A stretch of DNA of 9,293 bases. Origin: Fusobacteriaceae bacterium. GTDB taxonomy: Bacteria; Fusobacteriota; Fusobacteriia; Fusobacteriales; Fusobacteriaceae. The notes under the pieces are model-generated. The model was not told where the DNA came from. It worked only from the letters and a program-made list of their open reading frames with translations, and searched no databases. How positions within the stretch are numbered: position 1 is the first letter of the stretch; every line of letters begins with the position of its first letter. A program made the translations under genes and the position numbers. The stretch is from the NCBI GenBank assembly GCA_016938425.1, contig JAFGUR010000070.1, positions 1 to 9,293 on the forward strand. The letters run 5' to 3'. Positions 1-6,262 of this stretch are shown here, in pieces.

Positions 1-7
1 ATTTCAT
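1..7 (-). CDS. Start of an unidentified gene running off the left edge
   Basis: Only the first two codons (ATG AAA) and one further base lie in the window, so the product cannot be named. The start is credible. A near-perfect Shine-Dalgarno AGGAGG sits five bases upstream (complement of 13-18). Further upstream is a consensus sigma-70 promoter (98-126) with a palindromic operator-like site over its -10 region (83-101). The implied 5' leader is about 84 nt. The gene is transcribed separately from the rsmD operon, which ends at the terminator at 187-214. If the palindrome is a FabT-type operator, a fatty-acid or membrane-lipid gene would be expected, but that is inference. Confidence 0.6.
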
Positions 8-82
8 GATTACCTCCTCACAAGTTCATAATAGCTTGTTTCAAATAATTTTTTAGTTTTGCAACTAGCTAAGCTATACTTT

Positions 83-101
83 TAATTTGATAATCAAATT
101 A
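83..101. promoter_or_regulatory. Palindromic operator-like site, FabT-type motif
   Basis: The minus strand reads TAATTTGATTATCAAATTA, two perfect 8-bp arms around a 3-nt centre. It overlaps the last bases of the -10 box and covers the expected transcription start of the left-edge gene, the usual place for a repressor site. The core TTTGATTATCAAA closely resembles, from memory, the site of FabT, the MarR-family repressor of fatty-acid synthesis in streptococci and lactococci. The palindrome is seen; the regulator is inferred. Confidence 0.5.
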
Positions 102-126
102 TATAACTAAAAAAAGTTTTTGTCAA
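98..126 (-). promoter_or_regulatory. Consensus sigma-70 promoter for the left-edge gene
   Basis: On the minus strand TTGACA (complement of 121-126) and TATAAT (complement of 98-103) are separated by exactly 17 bases (104-120). This is a perfect match to the housekeeping consensus. Transcription should start near 91 and run leftward into the gene beginning at 7. The palindrome at 83-101 overlaps its -10 box. Confidence 0.85.
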
Positions 127-186
127 ATAAATTTATTTGTGTGATAGAGAAATTATGAAGAATAGATTTATAAACTTTATAAACAT

Positions 187-214
187 AAAAAATGAGCTCT
201 AAAAATGAGCTCAT
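187..214 (-). terminator. Rho-independent terminator after rsmD
   Basis: Read on the minus strand, just past the rsmD stop, ATGAGCTC (complement of 207-214) and GAGCTCAT (complement of 192-199) form an 8-bp stem with a 7-nt loop, followed by a run of T (complement of 187-191). It closes the long minus-strand operon and separates it from the promoter of the left-edge gene. Confidence 0.85.
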
Positions 215-221
215 AAAAATA

Positions 222-773
222 TTATCCTTTTGAATAGAAAGAAATTGTTTTTATTGAATAATCTCTTTCATCTATTTTTTTATAAATTCCAATTTCTTCG
301 TGAAGTTTTTCAGCAATATGGTGCTCTGCTATAATAATTCCGCCTTCAGCAAGAATACCAGATTTTTCTATATTTTTAATAGTTTCTGTACAAACTTCAT
401 CCTTATATGGAGGATCCATAAAGATTATATCAAATTTTTCTCTCTTTTTCCCCAATATCTCAATAGCTCTAATAGTATCATTTTTATAAGCCCTTGAAAT
501 ATCCTCAAATCCTAGAGAGTTTACATTTTCAATAATTATTTTAAGAGCTTCAGGATCTTTTTCAATCATGACAGCTCTTTTGGCTCCACGACTAAGAGCT
601 TCAAAAGCGATATTACCTGTACCACTATATAAGTCTAAAAAACTTGAGCCCTCTACATAAGGATTTATAATACTGAATAAAGACTCTTTAACTCTTTCAA
701 GAGTAGGTCTAGTACTATTACCTTTTCTTGATTTTACTGCTCTACCTTTGTGCGTTCCTGCTACTATTCTCAT
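222..773 (-). CDS. rsmD: 16S rRNA (guanine(966)-N(2))-methyltransferase RsmD
   Basis: RsmD uses S-adenosylmethionine to methylate G966 of 16S rRNA in the assembled small subunit. The 183-residue protein is of normal family length. It shows the family N-terminus (MRIVAGTHKGR), the RPT segment at about 22-24 followed by RVKESLFSI, the Rossmann SAM-binding loop LDLYSGTGN at about 46-54, an acidic EKD at 71-73 for the ribose, and the catalytic DPPY at 120-123 with the usual Asp in place of Asn. The ATG at 773 is preceded by an AAAGGTG ribosome site. It lies 32 nt inside the end of the upstream 76-residue gene, suggesting translational coupling. This is the last gene of the operon. The assignment is based on motifs and is secure at family level. 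Confidence 0.95.
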   Translation of the reverse strand: MRIVAGTHKGRAVKSRKGNSTRPTLERVKESLFSIINPYVEGSSFLDLYSGTGNIAFEALSRGAKRAVMIEKDPEALKIIIENVNSLGFEDISRAYKNDTIRAIEILGKKREKFDIIFMDPPYKDEVCTETIKNIEKSGILAEGGIIIAEHHIAEKLHEEIGIYKKIDERDYSIKTISFYSKG

Positions 774-972
774 AATTTTTCACCTTTTCCACAAATTCTA
801 ATCTTTTTAAATATTTTTCTATATTTTCTATAGAAGTTAAAAGCTCCATTTTTCTATAGTCCAATTTCATTTTTTCATCAGTTCCAATTGTATTTTTTGG
901 TATACTTTCTATTTCTTTTAATTCTTCTTCAAAACTCAATATGGCTCTTTTTAACTTTTCAATATTTTCCAT
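742..972 (-). CDS. Small predicted coiled-coil protein, unknown function
   Basis: This is a 76-residue protein that I do not recognise. It is very rich in Glu, Lys, Leu and Ile, with heptad-like hydrophobic spacing over about residues 4-24 and 37-66, so a helical hairpin or coiled coil is likely. There is no Cys, signal peptide or membrane segment. Evidence that it is real: an AAGGAG ribosome site eight bases before the ATG at 972, a position 19 nt after the queA stop, and a 32-nt overlap of its 3' end with rsmD in another frame. Because of the overlap its last ten residues (ENSSRNAQR region) are constrained by the RsmD start. Its place between queA and rsmD suggests expression with RNA-modification enzymes, but no function can be inferred. 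Confidence 0.75.
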   Translation of the reverse strand: MENIEKLKRAILSFEEELKEIESIPKNTIGTDEKMKLDYRKMELLTSIENIEKYLKRLEFVEKVKNYENSSRNAQR

Positions 973-991
973 AAGAACATCTCCTTAAAAA

Positions 992-2011
992 TTAATATAT
1001 AAAAGTAGCATCTCCAAAACTAAAAAACTTATATTTATTTTTGACAGCTTCATCATAAGATTTGAATATAAAGTCTTTTCCTGCAAGAGCAGAAACAAGC
1101 ATTAATAAAGTTGACTTTGGTAAATGAAAATTAGTTATAAGAGCATCAACAACTTTAAATTTATAACCAGGATAAATAAAAATTTCTGTATCATCTTTTT
1201 TTTCTGTTAAAAGTCCATCTTCATTACAAGCAGATTCTAAAGTTCTAATTGCTGTGGTACCAACTGCAATAATACGTCTACCATCTTTTTTAGCTTTATT
1301 TATAATATTTACAGCTTCTTTAGGCACTTCATAAAATTCACTATGCATTTTATGTTCTAAAACATTTTCAACTTGAACAGGTCTAAAAGTCCCTAATCCT
1401 ACCTCTAAGAATACATCTACTACTTCTATGCCCTTTTCCTTTATTTTATTAAATAAATCTTCTGTAAAATGAAGTCCTGCTGTTGGAGCTGCAACACTTT
1501 GCCCTTTTATTGCATAAATAGTTTGATATCTCTCTTTACTTTCAAGTTTTTCCGTAATGTATGGAGGCAAAGGCATTTGCCCAAGTTTATCAAGAATTTC
1601 TTCAAAACTACCATCATAAAGAAATTTTATTATTCTATTGCCATCATCTTTGATTTCTAAAAGTTCACCTTTTAGAATGTCTCCAAAAGTTAGAGTTTGC
1701 CCAATTTTTACTTTTTTTGCTTTATTAATTAAAACTTCCCAAGTGTCCAAATTTATTCTTTTTAATAAAAAGACTTCATGAATTCCACCAGTTTCTTTTT
1801 TCCCTATAAGTCTGGCAGGAATAACTTTTGTAGAATTTCTAACCAAAACATCCCCAGCTTTTAAATAATCAATAATATCTCTAAAAATTTTATGCTCAAT
1901 TTCCTTTGTATTTTTATTTAAAACCATTAGTTTTGAAGAATCTCTAGGCTCAGCGGGTGTCTGTCCTATAAGTTCTTCTGGTAAATAAAAATCATAATCA
2001 CTTAATTTCAT
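992..2011 (-). CDS. queA: S-adenosylmethionine:tRNA ribosyltransferase-isomerase
   Basis: QueA transfers and isomerises the ribosyl group of SAM onto 7-aminomethyl-7-deazaguanine at position 34 of GUN tRNAs, giving epoxyqueuosine, the penultimate step of queuosine synthesis. The 339-residue length fits the family. Conserved blocks are visible throughout: DFYLPEELIGQTPAEPRD (7-24), NSTKVIPARLIG (59-70), MPLPPYI (146-152), RYQTIYA (161-167), the signature SVAAPTAGLHFT (172-183), VGLGTFRPV (204-212), HKMHSE (220-225), GTTAIRTLES (251-260) and TNFHLPKSTLLMLVSALAG (293-311). The ATG overlaps the prmC stop as ATGA, and a GGAG ribosome site lies inside the end of prmC, so translation is probably coupled. 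No other queuosine gene is in the window. Confidence 0.97.
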   Translation of the reverse strand: MKLSDYDFYLPEELIGQTPAEPRDSSKLMVLNKNTKEIEHKIFRDIIDYLKAGDVLVRNSTKVIPARLIGKKETGGIHEVFLLKRINLDTWEVLINKAKKVKIGQTLTFGDILKGELLEIKDDGNRIIKFLYDGSFEEILDKLGQMPLPPYITEKLESKERYQTIYAIKGQSVAAPTAGLHFTEDLFNKIKEKGIEVVDVFLEVGLGTFRPVQVENVLEHKMHSEFYEVPKEAVNIINKAKKDGRRIIAVGTTAIRTLESACNEDGLLTEKKDDTEIFIYPGYKFKVVDALITNFHLPKSTLLMLVSALAGKDFIFKSYDEAVKNKYKFFSFGDATFIY

Positions 2012-3138
2012 TTTTTTACTCCTATAACAATTCTATCTTGTCCTTGATAATCTTTAATAACTTCAATATTTTCAAAAGAATTTTTTTCTAATAAATTTTT
2101 AACTGCTTCCCCTTGATTATAACCAATTTCAAAGGCTAAAATTCCACCATTTTTAAGATGATTTACAGATTCTCTAGTTATTTTTTTGTAAAAATATAGA
2201 CCATCTTTATTATCTGTTAAAGCCATTTGAGGTTCATGCATCTTAACTTCTACCTGCAAACTTTCGTATTCTTCTTGAGAGATATAAGGAGGATTAGAAA
2301 CTATTAAGTCAAAATTTGTAAATTTAATTTCTGAAAATAAATCAGATTTTTGAAATTTGATATTAGGAACTTCTAAATTTAGTCCATTTATTTTAGCAAT
2401 TTTTAAGGCATTATCACTTAAGTCACATGCTAAAACCTTTGAATTTTTCATTTCTTTGGCAATAGTTATTCCTATTGCTCCACTTCCTGTTCCAATATCT
2501 AATACAATTTGACTTTCTCTACTTTCCAATCTTTTTAAGCATTCCTCAACTAATCTTTCAGTTTCAGGTCTAGGAATTAATACATCTTTAATCACTTTAA
2601 ACTTTCTTCCATAGAACTCTTCAAAACCTAATATGTATTGAACAGGTAACTTATCAATAGCTCTTTTTTTAAGCATTTCTCTAATATGTTCTTTTTCTTC
2701 TTCAGTTATTTCTCTAGTTAAGCTTAAAGTTAACATCATTCTATCATACTTTAAAACGTTAGAAAATATAAGTTCAGTGTCTAATCTAGCTTCTTTAATA
2801 TTTTTATTTTCAAGATATTCAATACTTTTTTTAAGTAAAGCTCTATTTTCTTCTAGGTAACTTTTTTTCTCTTCTAATAATTCTTTATAATTTTTATTAG
2901 TTTTTTCTTCTAAATATTTATCGAAAGTAATTTTTCTTTGAGAAATTTCTTTTAAAATTGTTCTAATTTTTAACTTATCTTCTTCTTTTAATTCCATGTC
3001 AAAATTAGCATATAACAAAATTCTATCTAAGTTTAAAACATGTGATATAATTTTTTCTCCTTCAAATCTAGGCTTTTTAACCATTCTTTTTTCTAAATAT
3101 TCTATTGTAAACTTTAAAATATCTTGCAATTTATCCAT
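2008..3138 (-). CDS. prmC: Release factor glutamine methyltransferase PrmC with duplicated N-terminal domain
   Basis: PrmC (HemK) N5-methylates the glutamine of the GGQ loop of release factors; its substrate RF1 is encoded immediately upstream. The catalytic half is typical: QYILGFEEFYGRKF (167-180), LIPRPETE (187-194), the SAM loop LDIGTGSGAIG (213-223), the acidic CD at 238-239 and the substrate-binding NPPY at 282-285. At 376 residues it is about 90 longer than usual. The excess is at the N-terminus. Residues 8-64 align without gaps to 102-158 (offset 94) with 25 of 57 identical by hand count, including IEYLE, VL, DR, IR and LK. The helical N-terminal domain thus appears twice, joined by a Lys/Glu-rich linker (about 65-100). 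The ATG at 3138 has a GGAG ribosome site. The stop overlaps queA. The first copy could have been missed if the start were placed near residue 98, but that position has no start codon. Confidence 0.95.
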   Translation of the reverse strand: MDKLQDILKFTIEYLEKRMVKKPRFEGEKIISHVLNLDRILLYANFDMELKEEDKLKIRTILKEISQRKITFDKYLEEKTNKNYKELLEEKKSYLEENRALLKKSIEYLENKNIKEARLDTELIFSNVLKYDRMMLTLSLTREITEEEKEHIREMLKKRAIDKLPVQYILGFEEFYGRKFKVIKDVLIPRPETERLVEECLKRLESRESQIVLDIGTGSGAIGITIAKEMKNSKVLACDLSDNALKIAKINGLNLEVPNIKFQKSDLFSEIKFTNFDLIVSNPPYISQEEYESLQVEVKMHEPQMALTDNKDGLYFYKKITRESVNHLKNGGILAFEIGYNQGEAVKNLLEKNSFENIEVIKDYQGQDRIVIGVKK

Positions 3139-3181
3139 TTTCTCTCCTAGGGGATATTAGCTATTTTCTAAATAAAATATG

Positions 3182-3210
3182 AAAATAGAGGCTATCTTTG
3201 CCTCTATTTT
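3182..3210. terminator. Strong hairpin, possible bidirectional terminator or attenuator before prmC
   Basis: Positions 3182-3192 and 3200-3210 are perfect 11-bp inverted repeats (AAAATAGAGGC/GCCTCTATTTT) around a 7-nt loop. On the plus strand a T run follows (to 3213). On the minus strand, the direction of prfA and prmC, the stem is followed by TTTTCATATTTTATTT, a looser T-rich tract. It may reduce transcription between prfA and prmC. A second arm, CTATTTTC at 3161-3168, can pair with 3181-3188 instead, so two exclusive folds are possible. Confidence 0.5.
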
Positions 3211-3211
3211 T

Positions 3212-3296
3212 TTGTACTTATAGGAAACTATAAATCTTAGTGTAAATAAGTACGAATCCAAATGTGGCAGAGCCACTTTTCTTGTATTTATGGAAA
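3212..3296. repeat. Two-unit hairpin repeat in the prfA-prmC gap
   Basis: The 164-bp spacer is much longer than any other gap in this operon. It holds two imperfect direct copies of a 15-16-nt motif, TTGTACTTATAGGAAA at 3212-3227 and TTGTATTTATGGAAA at 3282-3296. On the plus strand each copy is preceded by a hairpin: 3182-3210 for the first, and GTGGC AGA GCCAC at 3264-3276 for the second. The hairpin stems differ in sequence while the following motif is kept. An 8-bp inverted repeat (3214-3221 with 3246-3253, GTACTTAT/ATAAGTAC) links the two units. A TTTACA-N18-TATAAG pair on the minus strand (3241-3246 and 3217-3222) could serve as a weak prmC promoter. The repeats are seen; being a genome-wide repeat family is inference. 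Confidence 0.5.
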
Positions 3297-3302
3297 AATT
3301 TA

Positions 3303-4379
3303 TTATGCGTCCCCTTGACTTGCTAACATTTCTGCTTGATTAAATGTAATCAAAGCATCAATTATTTCGTCTAAATCTCCATCTAAAACAGCGTCTAATT
3401 TATGAAGTGTAAGTTTTATTCTATGGTCACTTACCCTTCCTTGAGGGAAATTATATGTTCTGATTTTTTCAGAACGAGCACCAGTTCCTACTTGTAACTT
3501 TCTTTCCCCTGCAACAGCAGCAGCTTGTTTTTCGCACTCCATTTCATAAAGTTTTGCAATTAATACTTTCATTGCTTTATCTCTATTTTTAAGCTGTGAT
3601 CTTTCATCTTGACATTGAACAATAGTATTAGTAGGTAAATGTGTAATTCTTACTGCAGAATCAGTCATGTTAACGTGCTGACCTCCTGCTCCTCCAGATC
3701 TATAAGTATCAATTTTTAAATCTTTTGGATCGATTTTTACCATTTCAACATCTTCTACCTCAGGTAAAACAGCAACTGTAATAGTTGAAGTATGAACTCT
3801 ACCTTGAGACTCTGTAGCAGGAACTCTTTGAACTCTGTGAACTCCAGATTCAAATTTTAGTCTAGAATAAGCACCTTTTCCTTCAATTAGGAAAACAACT
3901 TCTTTAAGACCTCCAACTCCAATTTCATTTTTTTCAATTATTTCTATTTTCCATTTTCTTCTTTCTGCATATCTAGTAAACATTCTATAGATGTCAGCAG
4001 CGAATAAAGCAGCTTCATCACCACCAGCTCCTCCTCTGATTTCAACAATAACGTTTTTATCATCATTAGGATCTTTTGGTAAAAGTAAAACTTTTAATTC
4101 TTGTTCAAAGCTAGGCAATTTTTCTTCAATTTCTTTTACCTCTTCAAACATCATTTCTCTCATATCAGAATCTTTTTCATTCTTAATAGAATCTCTTAAG
4201 AAATCTACTTCATCTTTTAACTTTTTATACTCAAGGTACTTTTGAACAAGTTCATCAATAGATGCTAATTGTTTATTCAAATCTGTTAATCTTTTAGGAT
4301 TAGCAGAAGTTTCTGGCATCCCCAATTCTGTTGTTATTTCTTGATGTTTCTCAACTACCTCTTCTAACTTATGAAACAT
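3303..4379 (-). CDS. prfA: Peptide chain release factor 1 (RF1)
   Basis: RF1 recognises UAA and UAG in the ribosomal A site and triggers hydrolysis of the peptidyl-tRNA. The 358-residue protein is full length. It has a coiled N-terminal domain (about 1-100), RGGAGGDEAALFA (about 114-126), the stop-codon recognition tripeptide PAT at 187-189 (the RF1 form of PxT, against SPF in RF2) in HRVQRVPATESQGRVHTS, and the catalytic loop SGGAGGQHVN with the GGQ at 232-234. Gln234 is the residue that PrmC methylates. The C-terminal RSEKIRTYNFPQGRVSDHRI block is also present. The start overlaps the upstream stop as TAATG, so it is translationally coupled to the DUF1385 gene. It is followed by a 164-bp structured gap and then prmC. 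Confidence 0.98.
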   Translation of the reverse strand: MFHKLEEVVEKHQEITTELGMPETSANPKRLTDLNKQLASIDELVQKYLEYKKLKDEVDFLRDSIKNEKDSDMREMMFEEVKEIEEKLPSFEQELKVLLLPKDPNDDKNVIVEIRGGAGGDEAALFAADIYRMFTRYAERRKWKIEIIEKNEIGVGGLKEVVFLIEGKGAYSRLKFESGVHRVQRVPATESQGRVHTSTITVAVLPEVEDVEMVKIDPKDLKIDTYRSGGAGGQHVNMTDSAVRITHLPTNTIVQCQDERSQLKNRDKAMKVLIAKLYEMECEKQAAAVAGERKLQVGTGARSEKIRTYNFPQGRVSDHRIKLTLHKLDAVLDGDLDEIIDALITFNQAEMLASQGDA

Positions 4380-5296
4380 TACTTTTGTTCCTCCTCTATG
4401 TTAATTGCATTTACTTCCATATTTAATGAAGCTCTTAAAGCTGTCATTCCTACTTCTAATTGACTTTCATCAGGTTCTTGTGTTGTTATATTTTGTAGTT
4501 TTAATCCAGGTAAAGCTAACAAGCTTATTAGAGGATTATCCATATGTCTTGAACTATATTTTTGGATTTCATAAGATAAACCGGCAACAATTGGCATAAA
4601 TCCAAATCTTATTCCCACTTTAAGAAGGATTCTCATTAAATGAGTATCAGGCTTTGGAATTATTACATCTAATGTAGAGTAAATAAGAATAGATACCATC
4701 ATTACAATAAATAAAAAGCTTGTTCCGCATCTTGGGTGTAAAGTAGTGTATTTTTTTGCATTTTCAAATTCTAATTCTTCTTTATTTTCAAAGACATAAA
4801 TAGATTTATGTTCAGCACCATGATATTGAAAAACTCTTTTAATTTCTTTATTTCTAGAAATTAGATATATATATGATAAAAATATAATAACTCTAAGAAG
4901 TCCTTCTAAAACACTAGAAAGGGCAGTGCTATTTCTAAAAACTACGCCACCAATTATAGATGGTAATATAATAAAAAGCCCCATACCAAAAAGAAGTGAA
5001 ACTGTTAATGTAAGAATTAATTGTGGTTTTGTTAATTCTTCTTCTTCTTCGCCAGCTTGATTTGCTGCGAAAGTTAATTCCCCAGTTCCTACAAATAAAC
5101 TTTCTAGTAAAATAACGACTCCTCTTATAAAAGGAATTTTCATTAATTTGGCATTTGATTTACTTACAGTTTTTTTTCTATAAACAATTTGTCCATCTTT
5201 TCTTCTAACAGCAGTAGCTATTCCTTCAGGGCTTTTCATCATCACACCTTCAATAACAGCTTGTCCACCAACAGATACTATTTTTTCTTTTTCCAT
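4379..5296 (-). CDS. yqhQ: DUF1385 (YqhQ-like) membrane protein of unknown function
   Basis: This 305-residue protein matches the DUF1385 family (Bacillus YqhQ). Its molecular function is, as far as I know, unestablished. Family blocks seen: GGQAVIEGVMM at 10-20 near the N-terminus, QYHGAEHKSIYVFE at 157-170 and TTLHPRCGTSFLF at 184-196. Hydrophobic stretches at about 93-118, 131-148, 192-209 and 229-241 suggest four membrane passes. The conserved His, Glu and Cys of the two middle blocks could form a metal or catalytic site at the membrane face (inference). The ATG at 5296 is preferred over an in-frame TTG at 5317, because an AAAGGGGAC ribosome site lies between them, correctly spaced for the ATG. 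It is the first gene of the termination operon, and its stop overlaps the prfA start. Confidence 0.9.
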   Translation of the reverse strand: MEKEKIVSVGGQAVIEGVMMKSPEGIATAVRRKDGQIVYRKKTVSKSNAKLMKIPFIRGVVILLESLFVGTGELTFAANQAGEEEEELTKPQLILTLTVSLLFGMGLFIILPSIIGGVVFRNSTALSSVLEGLLRVIIFLSYIYLISRNKEIKRVFQYHGAEHKSIYVFENKEELEFENAKKYTTLHPRCGTSFLFIVMMVSILIYSTLDVIIPKPDTHLMRILLKVGIRFGFMPIVAGLSYEIQKYSSRHMDNPLISLLALPGLKLQNITTQEPDESQLEVGMTALRASLNMEVNAINIEEEQK

Positions 5297-5332
5297 TTTT
5301 GTCCCCTTTAATCTCAAAATTGAGTACCTAAG

Positions 5333-5361
5333 ATTATATCACAAAATAAAATTTGGTGCAA
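5333..5361 (-). promoter_or_regulatory. Extended -10 promoter for the DUF1385-prfA-prmC-queA-rsmD operon
   Basis: On the minus strand TATAAT (complement of 5333-5338) is preceded by TGA, an extended -10. A TTGCAC -35 (complement of 5356-5361) lies 17 bases upstream. The -35 box sits inside the outer stem of the ispH terminator, so terminator and promoter are physically interleaved. The start site is expected near 5326, giving a leader of about 30 nt before the ATG at 5296. Confidence 0.75.
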
Positions 5362-5399
5362 GAATTAAAGCTTTCAAGCTTGTTTCAAGCACCAAATTT
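5349..5399 (-). terminator. Terminator hairpin after ispH
   Basis: Perfect 11-bp arms AAATTTGGTGC (5349-5359) and GCACCAAATTT (5389-5399) flank a 29-nt centre that contains smaller hairpins, including GCTTG AAA CAAGC and AAGCT TGAA AGCTT on the minus strand. On that strand the stem is followed by TATTTT. It starts six bases after the ispH stop. The loop is long for a classical terminator, but the nested stems could stack. Confidence 0.65.
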
Positions 5400-5404
5400 A
5401 AAGT

Positions 5405-6262
5405 TTAAATAACTAATTCTCTTATTTTTTCTTCTACTTCATCAATTAAATATTCTGGTGTAGAAGCTCCAGCACTTATACCGACACTTTTTTTATTAAT
5501 AAACCAATTTTTATCGATTTCCTTTGATTCTCCTATTAAGTAACTATTTTCATTTAATCCCTTTGATATTTTATAAAGCTTTTGTGTATTAGAACTCATA
5601 TTTCCACCAATAACTATTACTACATCAACTTCCTTAGCAAGCATAGATATAGCTTCTTGTCTTTCATAGGTTGCACCACACAAATCATCTTTAAAAGTTG
5701 CACTTTTAAAAGTCTTAGTTGCATAACTTTTTATTTCATCAAATTTAATATTATCAAAGGTTTTTTGGATAACAAAACTATATTCTTTGTTTGTGTCAAA
5801 ATTTCCATTTTTAAGTTCTTCAAGATTTTGAACTACAGGAATTGGTTTCCCATAGGAAAGAACAGCTTTTACTTCAGGATGATTTTTATCCCCAATGTAA
5901 ATAACGTCCTTATTTTCTTCTTCTCTTAATTTTACCATTATTGACTTCGTAACGTATGGACATGTTGTATCAACTTTTTGAACATTCATATTACTAAGCT
6001 TATCCATCAAGTGTTTTCTTGCTCCATGAGCCCTTAAAACAACTGTTGAACCTTCTGGAATAATTACTTTTTCGTTTAAAAAGTCTTCTTCTTCAACAGT
6101 GATTACTCCTTTTTGATGAATATGTTCAAGATAAACAGGATTGTGAATAAGCATTCCTAAAATATAGATTTTTTTATTTTCTTCGATAAGACTTTCAACC
6201 ATTTCAGCAGCTCTAGCAACACCATAGCAGAATCCTAATTCTTCAGCTCTAACAATTTTCAT
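5405..6262 (-). CDS. ispH: 4-hydroxy-3-methylbut-2-enyl diphosphate reductase (IspH/LytB)
   Basis: IspH is the last enzyme of the MEP pathway and reduces HMBPP to IPP and DMAPP with an Fe-S cluster. The 285-residue protein is standard length. The three cluster cysteines are visible: Cys12 in GFCYGV, Cys101 in DTTCPYV and Cys195 in LCGATYERQ. Active-site residues are also visible: His40 in LIHNP, His79 in RAHG, His128 and Glu130 in GDKNHPEV, and the SSN of GGNMSSNTQKL. SAGASTPEYLIDEV closes the C-terminal domain. There is no fused S1 domain such as some clostridial versions carry. The ATG has a GGAGG ribosome site six bases away and lies 14 nt inside the end of ispG, so translation of the two is probably coupled. 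A terminator hairpin follows directly. Confidence 0.97.
   Translation of the reverse strand: MKIVRAEELGFCYGVARAAEMVESLIEENKKIYILGMLIHNPVYLEHIHQKGVITVEEEDFLNEKVIIPEGSTVVLRAHGARKHLMDKLSNMNVQKVDTTCPYVTKSIMVKLREEENKDVIYIGDKNHPEVKAVLSYGKPIPVVQNLEELKNGNFDTNKEYSFVIQKTFDNIKFDEIKSYATKTFKSATFKDDLCGATYERQEAISMLAKEVDVVIVIGGNMSSNTQKLYKISKGLNENSYLIGESKEIDKNWFINKKSVGISAGASTPEYLIDEVEEKIRELVI

Noticed and set aside
83..101. Reading the left palindrome as a Fur, PerR or FNR site
   Set aside because: The TTGAT and ATCAA halves are separated by one base, not the four of an FNR site. The sequence lacks the GATAAT repeats of Fur and the TTATAAT halves of PerR. A FabT-like site fits better.
3182..3296. CRISPR array
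   Set aside because: Only two imperfect repeats of about 16 nt are present, separated by structured sequence. There are no regular spacers and no cas genes in the window.
3991..4245. An 84-codon plus-strand open frame inside prfA
   Set aside because: It is antisense to strongly conserved RF1 sequence. The Ser/Phe-rich translation is a shadow of Lys/Glu codons, and no ribosome site was seen.
5297..5317. Upstream TTG start for the DUF1385 gene adding seven residues
   Set aside because: The ribosome site AAAGGGGAC lies between the TTG and the ATG and fits only the ATG at 5296. Family members begin near this Met.
5582..5929. A 115-codon plus-strand open frame inside ispH
   Set aside because: It is antisense to conserved IspH, and its Phe/Ile/Ser-rich composition is typical of a reverse-strand shadow in AT-rich DNA.
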